From the NCBI RefSeq assembly GCF_001458435.1, contig NZ_CYSF01000007.1:1-64000 (forward strand): DNA of 64,000 nt. Direction: 5' to 3'. Position numbers and translations under genes: made by a program. Positions 47,571 to 56,214 of this stretch are shown here, piece by piece; position 1 is the first letter of the stretch, and each line of letters starts with the position of its first letter. The stretch is from Thalassovita mediterranea. Its GTDB lineage: Bacteria; Pseudomonadota; Alphaproteobacteria; Rhodobacterales; Rhodobacteraceae. Below the pieces are notes generated by a model. That model did no database searches. It was not told where the DNA came from and worked only from the letters and a program-made list of their open reading frames with translations.

Positions 47571-48447
47571 TCAACGCTTCGACCTCAAGAGGTAGCGCGG
47601 CTGCGTAAGCTGGGCTGCCTTTTGTTGCCTTCCAGCCGCAATAGGCAGCCATGCGCCAATGATGCCAAGGGGCCATTTCTATCACACGTGCGCCAATTTT
47701 GGTGTCGTCATACGCATTTAGAAAACCATCGTATTCCCGCGTGCTAAGCGCGGTGCCGCGATAAATCTGTTGCATCGCGGGGGATAGAAATAGCGCCAGA
47801 TCCTCCGCCGGATCGCCGACGGCAGGGCATTGCCAGTCAATCAGCATATCTTGCGCCGCACTTTCGCCGATCAGGATATTGCCGGGCACCGGATCACCAT
47901 GCAGCAGGCAGATTTGATCGCTGGCGCGTATTTTGGTCTGTGGTTTCAAACGGGTCAGCTGGTCCTGCAATGCAGAATCCAGTTGTGGCCACATCTGTGC
48001 CACCTGCGCCTCGACCATTGCAGACCCACCGTGGATTTGGCGCAAATTGGCTGGGGCTGGCGTGTTATGTAGCCGCTGCAGCAGTTGACCGGCACGGCTG
48101 GCATCCGTTTGCCAAGGGGTTCCTGTCTGATGGGCGTAGAGCAGAACGGCCCCCGCCGCGCATGTCCCTGAATGCAGCAGCGCAGGCGCCAGACCCTGCG
48201 GGGCCAGATGGTGTAGCATCAATGCCTCTTGCGCCGGATCATTGGGAAACAAAGGCGTTGTGCCTGATGTGCTGAACAGCTTTACCACCACCGGGGCGCC
48301 ATCCCCGCAAAGGTGCCACAGTCGGTTCGTTTGTCCCCCCTGTAGACGGTGCCAGACAGCATTGCGCGGCAGCAAGTTCAGCGGGGTCAGATAGCTCACC
48401 AAGCTTTCTGGCACATCATCAGGCAAATTTTCGGGGGGCGTGGCCAT
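47542..48447 (-). CDS. Choline/aminoglycoside-kinase-like phosphotransferase
   Basis: A 301-residue APH/choline-kinase-fold protein: an ATP-binding N-terminal lobe (RLQGGQTNRLWHL, VVVKLF), the catalytic loop LLHGDPVPGNIL and the metal-binding LIDWQCPAVGD. The substrate is unknown; small alcohols such as choline, ethanolamine or thiamine are possible. It lies 114 bp after phnM1 on the same strand and overlaps ubiB tail-to-tail, so it may be the last member of the phn gene group or an unrelated neighbour. Confidence 0.82.
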   Translation of the reverse strand: MATPPENLPDDVPESLVSYLTPLNLLPRNAVWHRLQGGQTNRLWHLCGDGAPVVVKLFSTSGTTPLFPNDPAQEALMLHHLAPQGLAPALLHSGTCAAGAVLLYAHQTGTPWQTDASRAGQLLQRLHNTPAPANLRQIHGGSAMVEAQVAQMWPQLDSALQDQLTRLKPQTKIRASDQICLLHGDPVPGNILIGESAAQDMLIDWQCPAVGDPAEDLALFLSPAMQQIYRGTALSTREYDGFLNAYDDTKIGARVIEMAPWHHWRMAAYCGWKATKGSPAYAAALPLEVEALIRCSKMPSN

Positions 48448-48561
48448 AGCGCGTTCCGGTGCAAAACTGGCGCGACGCTATGCGCTTTACCCTCAATGGG
48501 CAAGTACGGCCGCGACGCCTCAGCACCGCAAACCGCCCCTGACATTCATTCCCGCGCCCGA

Positions 48562-49704
48562 TCAGGCGACGCGGTTGCCCTGTACCCATGTTCCGCGCAG
48601 AACCGGTGCGTTGGCGATGCGTTTGACGCGGATCATGTCCGCACGTTGCCCGATGGCGATGTCACCGCGATCCATCAGCCCGCTGGCCCGTGCTGGCGTT
48701 TGCGTGATCGTTTTGATCCCCCGCGCTGTGTTGCCCCACATATCGCCCAGGAGCAGACCCGCTGCCAACAACGCCGCCGGCACATAGTCTGAGGACACGA
48801 TGTCCAACAGGTCCAGCTCTGCCAATTCACCCGCAGCGACATTGCCCGAATGCGATCCGCCACGGATCAGGTTTGGTGCCCCCATCATCACCGCAATCCC
48901 GTGATCGCGGCAGGCCTGCGCAGCCTCTACAGTCGTCGGGAATTCCGCCAGATGAATGCCGTGATGGGCCGATGTTTCCACATGCCCACGGGTGGTGTCA
49001 TCATGGCTGGCCAATACGGCACCGTATCGTTTTGCCTCTGCCACTGCGACCACCTCATGGCGGTCGCCGTTGCGGGCGCGCATGTCCTGCAGGTTGGCGA
49101 CGTGATCGGCGAACTCTTCTTCGTTCAGGTTGTTCTTGCCCATCACGTAGGTTTTCAGCTTGCTGATGTCGCGGAACTGACGCTGACCAGGGGTGTGATC
49201 CATCAGGCTGACGATGCCTACGCGGTCCTCTGGCCCAAAGGCGGCCATTTCCTCTTCCAGCGTTTCAGAACAGACCTCTGCCCGCAGGTGCAGGTAGTGG
49301 CTGATTTTCAACGCACCGGCGCTGCGCATGTCCAATAGCTCGGTTGCCAACGAACGGGCATAGGCGCCATAACGGCTCTTGCCGGTGGGGGTGGATCCGA
49401 CGCGCATGGCGTCAAACACGGTGGTGATTCCCGTGCTGGCCAGCTCCGCATCATGCGCCACAAGGGCGGCGGCATGGGGCCAGTCCACCTTGGGGCGGGG
49501 CTGAATGTGACGTTCCAGATTGTCGGTGTGCAGTTCCACCAGACCGGGGCACAACAGGTCGCCTTCGAAATCTTCGGCCCCTGTGGGCACCGATGTGCCG
49601 CTGTCGATCGCGGTGATCACGCCGTCGCGTACGGTGACAGCACCGTGGATCACCTGATCCGGTAGAACGATATTGGCATTGGCGAAGATCTGCTCTTTTG
49701 TCAT
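48562..49704 (-). CDS. phnM: PhnM1, alpha-D-ribose 1-methylphosphonate 5-triphosphate diphosphatase
   Basis: A 380-residue amidohydrolase that removes pyrophosphate from ribose 1-methylphosphonate 5-triphosphate to give the C-P lyase substrate. Metal-binding features include ELHTDNLERHIQPRP, SLMDHTPGQRQFRD, LASHDDTT and SSDYVPAALL. ATG 49704 is chosen over a frame extension to 49728. It is separated from phnN by the oppositely oriented DUF1045 gene, unlike the rest of the coupled operon. A second, divergent PhnM lies at 57.0 kb. Confidence 0.93.
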   Translation of the reverse strand: MTKEQIFANANIVLPDQVIHGAVTVRDGVITAIDSGTSVPTGAEDFEGDLLCPGLVELHTDNLERHIQPRPKVDWPHAAALVAHDAELASTGITTVFDAMRVGSTPTGKSRYGAYARSLATELLDMRSAGALKISHYLHLRAEVCSETLEEEMAAFGPEDRVGIVSLMDHTPGQRQFRDISKLKTYVMGKNNLNEEEFADHVANLQDMRARNGDRHEVVAVAEAKRYGAVLASHDDTTRGHVETSAHHGIHLAEFPTTVEAAQACRDHGIAVMMGAPNLIRGGSHSGNVAAGELAELDLLDIVSSDYVPAALLAAGLLLGDMWGNTARGIKTITQTPARASGLMDRGDIAIGQRADMIRVKRIANAPVLRGTWVQGNRVA

Positions 49705-49771
49705 GGTCGCGTTACCTTTGCGCGGCATCTGGGCCGCTATTGTCGATGAGAAGAGAAGGTGAGGCCAGCCC

Positions 49772-50467
49772 GTGACCCAATCCGCAAGCGCATTTAAACG
49801 CTATGCCATCTACTACGCCCCCGAAGCGGGCGACTTGGCTGATTTCGGGGCCAGTTGGCTGGGCTGGGATCTGGCCGCTGGGGCGGCTGTGGATCATCCG
49901 GTTGTTGAGGGGCTGGATGTGGCCGCCCTGACCGATGTGCCGCGCAAATACGGACTGCATGGCACGGTGAAACCGCCGTTTCGTCTGGCCGAGGGCATGA
50001 CGGTCGCGGGGTTGATGGAGGCGACGCAGGCCTTCTGCGCCACCCGTGCGCCGGTGGTTTTGGACGGGTTGCAGCTGACCCCGCTGGGCCGGTTTTTGGC
50101 GCTGACCGTCGAAGGTGATGCAAGCGCGTTGGGCGATCTGGCGGGCGCCACGGTTGCCGCGCTGGACCCGTTCCGCGCGCCGCTCAATGCGGCCGAATTG
50201 GCCAAGCGTCGCCAGTCCCGCCTGAGTGAGCGGCAAGAGGAATTGCTGGCGCAGTGGGGCTACCCCTATGTGATGGAGGAGTTCCGCTTTCACCTGACCT
50301 TGACCGGCAAGGTGCCCAAGGCGCAGGTTGAAACCATACGGCAGCGTATGGAGCCATTGCTGGCCTCGATCCTGCCGCGCCCCTTTGTCATTCGTGACCT
50401 CTGCCTTGTGGGGGAGGATGAGGCAGGCATGTTCCATCTGATCCACCGCTACGCCCTTTCCGGCTGA
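49772..50467 (+). CDS. DUF1045 phosphonate-metabolism protein, 2H-phosphoesterase type
   Basis: A 231-residue protein of a family restricted largely to phn loci (DUF1045). Two HxT motifs, HGTVKPPFRL (about residue 65) and HLTLTG (about 177), mark it as a 2H-phosphoesterase, the fold of enzymes that open or form cyclic phosphodiesters. As no phnP is present, opening of the 1,2-cyclic phosphate left by C-P lyase is a reasonable proposed role. It starts at GTG 49772 behind GAAGGTGAGG, runs opposite to the operon and overlaps the 3' end of phnN by 19 bp. Confidence 0.85.
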   Translation: MTQSASAFKRYAIYYAPEAGDLADFGASWLGWDLAAGAAVDHPVVEGLDVAALTDVPRKYGLHGTVKPPFRLAEGMTVAGLMEATQAFCATRAPVVLDGLQLTPLGRFLALTVEGDASALGDLAGATVAALDPFRAPLNAAELAKRRQSRLSERQEELLAQWGYPYVMEEFRFHLTLTGKVPKAQVETIRQRMEPLLASILPRPFVIRDLCLVGEDEAGMFHLIHRYALSG

Positions 50468-51006
50468 AGCGCGGCGTCGACCTGCGCGATGGTCTGCGAC
50501 AGCGGGCCGTCATTGCAAATCTCAATCGGGTTCAGCCCCTCGGCGATCTGGAACTGCGCCCGTTTCAAACGTCGCGCCTGTTCTTCCACGGTTTCACGGC
50601 CACGGGCGGCCAGACGGGCGGCCAGCACCTCCTCCGGTGCGGTGATCAGCAGGATCGCGGAGCGTTCGAATCGTTCGGCCAGCATTGGCAGCACAGATCG
50701 TGACAGGTTCGCCATCACATCACGCCCCTCTGCCAGTGCTGCATCCACGCCTGTGGGAATGCCATAGTGCAATCCATGTGCCTGCCAATGCAGGGCAAAC
50801 TCCCCCGCCGCTGCCATCGCCTGAAATTCGGCCACGGACACAGCATCAGAGTCTTCGCCCACCGCCTCTGCCGAACGGGTGATCACCCGCCGCGTGCGCA
50901 ATACGGTCGGATGGGCGGCGCAATAGGCGTCCATCACGCTGTCCTTGCCGACGCCTGACGGGCCGACCACGGCGATGAAACGCCCCTGTGGTCCCGCACG
51001 GGTCAT
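50449..51006 (-). CDS. phnN: Ribose 1,5-bisphosphate phosphokinase PhnN
   Basis: A 185-residue P-loop kinase related to guanylate kinase (Walker A VVGPSGVGKDS) that makes PRPP from ribose 1,5-bisphosphate, the last step of the C-P lyase route. Its start overlaps the phnL stop (ATGA). It is the last gene of the coupled phnG-to-N operon. Confidence 0.93.
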   Translation of the reverse strand: MTRAGPQGRFIAVVGPSGVGKDSVMDAYCAAHPTVLRTRRVITRSAEAVGEDSDAVSVAEFQAMAAAGEFALHWQAHGLHYGIPTGVDAALAEGRDVMANLSRSVLPMLAERFERSAILLITAPEEVLAARLAARGRETVEEQARRLKRAQFQIAEGLNPIEICNDGPLSQTIAQVDAALQPERA

Positions 51007-51686
51007 GCGGCACGCACGGGGGTAAATCCCGTCACATCCACCACCCGATCACAGACACGATCGCGCGCGGCCTCATCATGGAAAATCCCGATGATGGCAG
51101 CGCCGCCTGCTTTGGCATCCTCGATCAGCGACAGCACCACCTCACGGTTTTTGGCATCCAGCGACGCCGTCGGTTCATCCAACAACAGCGCCGGATAGCG
51201 ATGGGCAAAGCCACGGGCGATGTTAACCCGCTGTTGTTCGCCACCGGAAAACGTGGTGGGTGACAGCGACCACAGACGTTCGGGGATATTGAGCTGCGCT
51301 AGCAGATCCTTGGCCCGCGCCTCTGCCTCGTCCACCGGGGTGCCCAGCGCCAGTAGCGGCTCTGCCACCACCGTTAGGGTCGGCACCCGTGGCACCACGC
51401 GCAGGAACTGGCTGACATAGCCCAGAACCTCACGTCGTAGGGTCAGGATTTCACGCGGTTCAGCCCGGGCGACATCCACATCGCCCACTTTGATCGACCC
51501 GCCATTGGCCAGATAGTTGCCGTAGATCATCCGCATCAGGGTGGACTTGCCCGCGCCCGACGCGCCGGTCAGGGCCACGCATTCGCCCGCCGCAACATCC
51601 AGATGCGCGCCTGCCATCACAGGGATCACCGCCGCGCCCTGATTGTGCAGGATAAAGCTCTTCTCAAGGTTTCGAATCTCAATCAT
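51003..51686 (-). CDS. phnL: C-P lyase complex ATP-binding protein PhnL
   Basis: A 227-residue ABC-type ATPase of the C-P lyase machinery. Walker A is [14 protein letters not shown], signature SGGEQQRVNIA, Walker B LLLDEPTASLD. It is thought to act with PhnGHI in attaching the phosphonate to ribose 5-triphosphate. ATG 51686 (MIEIRNLEKSF) is chosen inside a longer frame; 13 bp follow the phnK stop. Confidence 0.94.
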   Translation of the reverse strand: MIEIRNLEKSFILHNQGAAVIPVMAGAHLDVAAGECVALTGASGAGKSTLMRMIYGNYLANGGSIKVGDVDVARAEPREILTLRREVLGYVSQFLRVVPRVPTLTVVAEPLLALGTPVDEAEARAKDLLAQLNIPERLWSLSPTTFSGGEQQRVNIARGFAHRYPALLLDEPTASLDAKNREVVLSLIEDAKAGGAAIIGIFHDEAARDRVCDRVVDVTGFTPVRAA

Positions 51687-51699
51687 CGTGTGTCCCCTA

Positions 51700-52470
51700 T
51701 CAAACCTGCAGGACCGAGCTGACCAGCAGCTGCGTATAGCCATGTTGCGGATCATCCAGAACCTGATCGGTCAGGCCCTGTTCCACCACATGTCCCGATT
51801 TCATCACCATCAGACGATCCGCCAGCAGGCGCACCACCGCCAGATCATGGGTGACGATGATGGCGCTGAGCCCCATGTCACGCACCAGACCGCGCAAGAG
51901 GTCGAGGAGGCGCGCCTGAACCGACACATCCAAACCGCCAGTGGGTTCATCCATAAAGACCAGACGCGGGCCAGTGACCAGATTGCGGGCGATTTGCAAC
52001 CGCTGCTGCATGCCGCCGGAAAAGGCGCTGGGGCGGTCATCAATGCGGTCGCCCGCAATTTCGACCCGTTCCAGCCAATCAAGCGCCTGTGTGCGGATGT
52101 CGCCATAGTTCCGCGCACCCACCGCCATCAGCCGTTCGCCGACGTTACCACCGGCACTGACGCCCATGCGCAGCCCGTCGCGGGCGTGCTGGTGGACAAA
52201 GGCCCAGTCGGTCCGCCCCAGCATCCGCCGTTCCGGTTCCGACATGGTCACAGTATCACGTTGACCATCCGCGCGGGTGTCAAACAAAACCTCACCCTGA
52301 TCAGGCGCCAGATGGCCGGCCAGACAGTTCAGCAGGGTGGATTTACCCGACCCGGATTCGCCCACAATGCCCAGCACCTCACCGGGGTAGAGGTCAAAGG
52401 ACACATTGGTGCAGCCCACACGGCCGCCGTAGAATTTTGCGATGTCACGCACTTGCAAAAGCGGGGTCAT
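51700..52470 (-). CDS. phnK: C-P lyase complex ATP-binding protein PhnK
   Basis: A 256-residue ABC-type ATPase that docks on the PhnGHIJ core. Walker A is GESGSGKSTLLNCL, signature SGGMQQRLQIA, Walker B LVFMDEPTGGLD. It overlaps phnJ by 4 bp (ATGA) and precedes phnL by 13 bp. Confidence 0.95.
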   Translation of the reverse strand: MTPLLQVRDIAKFYGGRVGCTNVSFDLYPGEVLGIVGESGSGKSTLLNCLAGHLAPDQGEVLFDTRADGQRDTVTMSEPERRMLGRTDWAFVHQHARDGLRMGVSAGGNVGERLMAVGARNYGDIRTQALDWLERVEIAGDRIDDRPSAFSGGMQQRLQIARNLVTGPRLVFMDEPTGGLDVSVQARLLDLLRGLVRDMGLSAIIVTHDLAVVRLLADRLMVMKSGHVVEQGLTDQVLDDPQHGYTQLLVSSVLQV

Positions 52471-53336
52471 GCTGAAACCTCTTCAAATGGCACACCTTGG
52501 TGGCCCACATGGCCGGCCGCGCGGCGCGACTGGCAGTAATCGGTGTCGGAACAGACAAACATCCGGCTGCCGCTGTCATCCATGATGACCTCATCCAGAT
52601 AGCTGTCTTCGCTGCCACACAGTCCGCAGGGGTGATCGGCCTTGGACGGATCAAACGGGTGATCCTCAAAATCCAGACTGACGACCTGCGTGTAGGGCGG
52701 CAGGGCATAGATGCGCTGTTCACGGCCCGCGCCGAACAGTTGCACAGCGGCCATTTCCAGCTTGGGGTTGTCGAATTTCGGGATGGGCGAGGGATCCATG
52801 ACATAGCGCCCTTCTACCTTCACCGGATAGGCGTAGGATGTGGCGATGGCGCCGTTGCGCGCGATGTCTTCGTAGAGTTTGACGTGCATCAGCCCGTATT
52901 CCTCTAGCGCGTGCATTTTGCGCGTCTCAACCTCGCTGGGTTCCAGAAACCGCAGCGGTTCGGGGATTGGCACCTGATAGACAAGGATTTGATCCTCGCG
53001 CAGATCCTGTTCGGGAATGCGGTGGCGGGTCTGGATGACGTCGGCCTCATCCGTCGCTTCGGTGGTGGCCACCTCTGCCGTTTTTTCAAAAAACTTGCGG
53101 ATGGATACGGCGTTGGTGGTGTCGTCGGCGCCCTGGTCGATGACCTTCATCGTGTCCTCTGGGCACAGAACCGCGGCTGAAACCTGCACGCCACCCGTGC
53201 CCCAGCCATAAGGCATCGGCATTTCGCGGCTGGCGAATGGCACCTGATAGCCCGGCACAGCCAGCCCCTTCAGAATGGCGCGGCGGATCATCCGCTTGGT
53301 CTGTTCGTCAAGATAGGCGAAGTTATAGTCGCTCAT
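52467..53336 (-). CDS. phnJ: Alpha-D-ribose 1-methylphosphonate 5-phosphate C-P lyase PhnJ
   Basis: A 289-residue radical-SAM enzyme that breaks the carbon-phosphorus bond, releasing methane and a 5-phosphoribose 1,2-cyclic phosphate. The iron-sulfur and radical cysteines are seen as CGLCGS and then VCSDTDYC near the C-terminus, in the order expected for PhnJ. The N-terminus is MSDYNFAYLDEQTKR. It overlaps the HAD gene by 4 bp and phnK by 4 bp. Confidence 0.97.
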   Translation of the reverse strand: MSDYNFAYLDEQTKRMIRRAILKGLAVPGYQVPFASREMPMPYGWGTGGVQVSAAVLCPEDTMKVIDQGADDTTNAVSIRKFFEKTAEVATTEATDEADVIQTRHRIPEQDLREDQILVYQVPIPEPLRFLEPSEVETRKMHALEEYGLMHVKLYEDIARNGAIATSYAYPVKVEGRYVMDPSPIPKFDNPKLEMAAVQLFGAGREQRIYALPPYTQVVSLDFEDHPFDPSKADHPCGLCGSEDSYLDEVIMDDSGSRMFVCSDTDYCQSRRAAGHVGHQGVPFEEVSA

Positions 53337-53947
53337 AGCAGGCCCCTTTGTTCCAGTGCCGTGCGCAGGGCATCCGCCCCGGTGAAGTGGATGGCATCCC
53401 AACCCGCCGCGCGTGCGCCGTCGACGTTTTTGGGGCTGTCATCAATGAAAACGCAGTCTTCGGGCGCCACATTTGCGCGCTCACATAGAATGTCGAAGAT
53501 GCGGCGGTCGGGTTTGATCACGCCCTCACGGCCAGAGACGACGAGGGTGCCAAACACCTCTGCCAGTCTTGGGTGGGCTTTCAGACCCTCAGGCCATGTC
53601 TCTGCCGACCAGTTGGTGATCGCATGTACGGGCACGCCACGTGATTTCAGATCGTCCAAGATCTCCCACGTGCCGGGCACCGCGTTTTGCACGGTTTTGG
53701 CATAGTTCGGCACATAGTCCGCCAGCCGCTTCTGGTCGGCGGGATCGTCAAGTTCTTGCGCCATATCGACGAAGGTTTCGCCGTTGTCGCCGCGCAGATT
53801 GCGGTCGTAAAAATCGACGCGCTCCATAAAGGCGTGGATGTCGGTCACATCGTCAAAATGATCGGCCCAGGCCAGTTCCGGCTGCCAGTCGACCAGCACC
53901 TTGCTGATGTCGAAGACAACGACAGTGGGGGTTGCGTCCAAGCTCAT
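53333..53947 (-). CDS. HAD-family hydrolase inserted in the C-P lyase operon
   Basis: A 204-residue haloacid-dehalogenase-like protein. Motif I reads VVFDISKVLVDW, with the nucleophile Asp but Ser where many phosphatases have a second Asp. Motif II is AITNWSAETW, motif III has a conserved Lys (GVIKPDRRIF) and motif IV reads DCVFIDDSP. It could be a phosphatase or a dehalogenase-type enzyme; the reaction is unknown. It overlaps phnI and phnJ by 4 bp each, so it is translated as part of the C-P lyase operon. Confidence 0.87.
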   Translation of the reverse strand: MSLDATPTVVVFDISKVLVDWQPELAWADHFDDVTDIHAFMERVDFYDRNLRGDNGETFVDMAQELDDPADQKRLADYVPNYAKTVQNAVPGTWEILDDLKSRGVPVHAITNWSAETWPEGLKAHPRLAEVFGTLVVSGREGVIKPDRRIFDILCERANVAPEDCVFIDDSPKNVDGARAAGWDAIHFTGADALRTALEQRGLL

Positions 53948-55050
53948 TCCGCCGCCTCCTGTTGCGGGGCGATGTTTGCGCCGTTTCGCTCTTCGGCCTC
54001 TGCGCGCAGTTTGCGCACCAGTTCCAGTTCGGATTGGAAATCGACGTAATGCGGCAGTTTGATATGTTCGAGGAAGCCCGTCGCCTGAATGTTGTCCGCA
54101 TGATAGAGGACAAATTCAGCGTCCTGCGCCGGGGCGCCCATGTTGTCCTCGCCCAGCTCTTCCCAACGCAGGGCACGATCCACCAGCGCCATCGAGATCG
54201 ACTTGCGCTCTGACTGGCCAAAGACCAGACCGTAGCCACGGGTGAACTGTGGCGGTTCGGTTTTCGAGCCGGTGAATTGGTTCACGGTTTCACATTCGGT
54301 CAGCTCAACCTCGCCCACCTCGATGGCGAAGCCCAGTTCAGGGATCTCCATTTCCACATCTACGGTGCCGATGCGCAATTCACCGACAAAGGCGTGGTTG
54401 CGCGCGTAGCCGCGTTGGGTGGAATAGGCCATGCCTAGAACGAAGCCCTCATCCCCACGGGTCAGTGCCTGCAGACGCAACGCGCGATCTGCGGGCAGTT
54501 CCAGCGGTTCGCGGGTCAGGTCGCGGGGGGTGTCGCCGCTGTCGACCTCTGTTTGGATCACGCCCTCTTGCTTCAGGAACGTGGTGATATGCGGTGTTGC
54601 CTCTTCCGGGGCGCCGCGTGTCGGGGCCTCTGCCACCTCACCGTCAGCGGCCAGTTTGAAATCCAGCAGACGGTGGGTGTAGTCAAACGTCGGGCCCAGA
54701 ACCTGACCGCCCGGCGCATCCTTGAAGGTGGCGCTGACGCGGCGGTCACAGGTCATATCGGCGGTTTCCACCGGCAGGGTGGCGCCAAAACGCGGCAGCG
54801 TGGTGCGATAGGCGCGGATCAGGAACACCGCTTCGATCAGATCACCACGGGCCTGTTTGATCGCCAGCGCGGCCAGATTAGGATCATAAAGCGACCCTTC
54901 GGCCATCACGCGGTTGACCGACAGCGCCAGTTGTTCGCGGATCTGCGCGACCGACAGTTCGGCGATCGCGGTGTCGCCGCGGCGTTCCTCGGCCAGCCAG
55001 GCGTGGGCGGCATCAATGGCCTTTTCGCCGCCTTTAACAGCTACATACAT
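53944..55050 (-). CDS. phnI: C-P lyase core protein PhnI
   Basis: A 368-residue core subunit of the C-P lyase complex (MYVAVKGGEKAIDAAHAWL start; ends GFLEHIKLPHYVDFQSELELV before a charged tail). It joins the phosphonate to the ribose ring of ATP with PhnG, H and L, and can act as a purine nucleosidase. The frame extends upstream to 55107, but ATG 55050 shares its base with the phnH stop (TGATG). Confidence 0.95.
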   Translation of the reverse strand: MYVAVKGGEKAIDAAHAWLAEERRGDTAIAELSVAQIREQLALSVNRVMAEGSLYDPNLAALAIKQARGDLIEAVFLIRAYRTTLPRFGATLPVETADMTCDRRVSATFKDAPGGQVLGPTFDYTHRLLDFKLAADGEVAEAPTRGAPEEATPHITTFLKQEGVIQTEVDSGDTPRDLTREPLELPADRALRLQALTRGDEGFVLGMAYSTQRGYARNHAFVGELRIGTVDVEMEIPELGFAIEVGEVELTECETVNQFTGSKTEPPQFTRGYGLVFGQSERKSISMALVDRALRWEELGEDNMGAPAQDAEFVLYHADNIQATGFLEHIKLPHYVDFQSELELVRKLRAEAEERNGANIAPQQEAAE

Positions 55051-55631
55051 CAGGCAGTCCTCACCTTGGTGGAACGGGGCAGGGCGGCCAGTTGGTCGCC
55101 TGCGCACAGGAATAGGTCATAGCCCAGCGGGAACAGCGCCGCGTTGGCGCGCGCGGCTGCGACGTCAGGCAGGGACAGTTGCGCGCTGTCCTTGATGCCG
55201 GGGCCGGTCAGCGTGGCGCCGGTGTTGGACAGTGCGGGCATTTCCACCACCAGCGTGGCGCTGCGGTCGGGGTATTCCGACGTGCCAATGCGGTAGGCGC
55301 TGATAGGGTGCAGCGCGTCCCAGTCACCAAAGGCAAAATCAGCCTCCTCCGCGCTGCTAAATGGCGCGCTGGTGTGGAAGGTCAGCCAGTCACGTACCGC
55401 TGCGCAGTCCCATTTCCCTGCCAGATAGACAGGCGTGTTGTGATCCAAGAGGGTCAGCGCCAGCGTGCCAGCGGCCACAGACAGGGGCGCGGGTGGGGCG
55501 GCGATGTCCAGTGTTTCGATCACACCGGGGCGGGCCATCGCGTTCATCACCGCACGAAAGGCGCGGGCGGATTGCTGCGGCGCCTCGGTAAAACCACCGC
55601 CGAGGGATGGGGTGTTAGTAAGTGTCTGCAT
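55050..55631 (-). CDS. phnH: C-P lyase core protein PhnH
   Basis: A 193-residue core subunit (GGFTEAPQQSARAFRAVMNAMARPG, typical for PhnH). It binds PhnG, PhnI and PhnJ in the C-P lyase core. Its ATG shares a base with the phnG stop and its stop with the phnI ATG, so translation is tightly coupled. Confidence 0.94.
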   Translation of the reverse strand: MQTLTNTPSLGGGFTEAPQQSARAFRAVMNAMARPGVIETLDIAAPPAPLSVAAGTLALTLLDHNTPVYLAGKWDCAAVRDWLTFHTSAPFSSAEEADFAFGDWDALHPISAYRIGTSEYPDRSATLVVEMPALSNTGATLTGPGIKDSAQLSLPDVAAARANAALFPLGYDLFLCAGDQLAALPRSTKVRTA

Positions 55632-56098
55632 CAGTCCTCTCCTCTCGCCATGGTGAAGAAATCAACCTTGGTCGCGGCGGCCTTGGCTGCGCGGGCGGCT
55701 TTGGCGGTTTCCCGTGCCTCGGCCAAGGGCGTCAGGATGTCGGCGCGGATCGCTTCGGCAGCGCCTGTCTGCATCATGGCGTCCACCAGTGCTGCAATCC
55801 GCGCCTTTTCCTTGCTGCGGCCTTGCACATAGGCGTGGCCAACCGGTCCGTCGGTCAGCTGAACCGAACAACGGGTGATCGTCATTTCGCCCAGATTAAA
55901 GGCATTGCCGGTGGCGCCAATGCGGCCGCGCACCATGGTGCTGCCCAGTTCGGGCGCGCGTAGCGTCTGGTGCTCGGGGGCCGTGCGGCCGCCCCAGAGG
56001 GCCAGCACCTGAGCCTCTGGCGCTTTGGCCAGCAGGCTCATCCACGCTTTGCGCGCAGCCTGTTGTGGGTCGCCATGTGGGGCGGTTTTATTGCTCAT
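55631..56098 (-). CDS. phnG: C-P lyase core protein PhnG
   Basis: A 155-residue core subunit (RKAWMSLLAKAPE near the start; ends DFFTMARGED). It opens the minus-strand C-P lyase operon. AAGGTG precedes ATG 56098 by 6 bp. Upstream lie a perfect 10-bp dyad and a Pho-box-like sequence, in the 116-bp gap shared with divergent phnF. Confidence 0.93.
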   Translation of the reverse strand: MSNKTAPHGDPQQAARKAWMSLLAKAPEAQVLALWGGRTAPEHQTLRAPELGSTMVRGRIGATGNAFNLGEMTITRCSVQLTDGPVGHAYVQGRSKEKARIAALVDAMMQTGAAEAIRADILTPLAEARETAKAARAAKAAATKVDFFTMARGED

Positions 56099-56112
56099 CT
56101 AGACACCTTGCA

Positions 56113-56146
56113 GATTTGTCTAATATTCTATACAACTAGACAAATC
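56113..56146. promoter_or_regulatory. Candidate PhnF operator between phnG and phnF
   Basis: A perfect inverted repeat GATTTGTCTA (56113-56122) and TAGACAAATC (56137-56146) with a 14-bp AT-rich spacer. Half-sites with GTCTA/TAGAC fit the kind of sequence bound by HutC/PhnF-type GntR regulators. Its place 15 bp upstream of phnG suits a repressor. Confidence 0.6.
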
Positions 56147-56183
56147 ATAGGGGCCGATTGCGGCGCCATGCAAGTTTAGATTT

Positions 56184-56201
56184 GTGAAACCTTAGTGACA
56201 G
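56184..56201 (-). promoter_or_regulatory. Pho-box-like sequence upstream of phnG
   Basis: On the minus strand CTGTCAC, 4 bp, then GTTTCAC. The first heptamer fits the PhoB half-site CTGTCA(C/T) fully; the second fits 5 of 7. It lies 86 bp upstream of phnG and 14 bp before the phnF ATG. Confidence 0.5.
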
Positions 56202-56214
56202 GCAGGGCGCGTAC

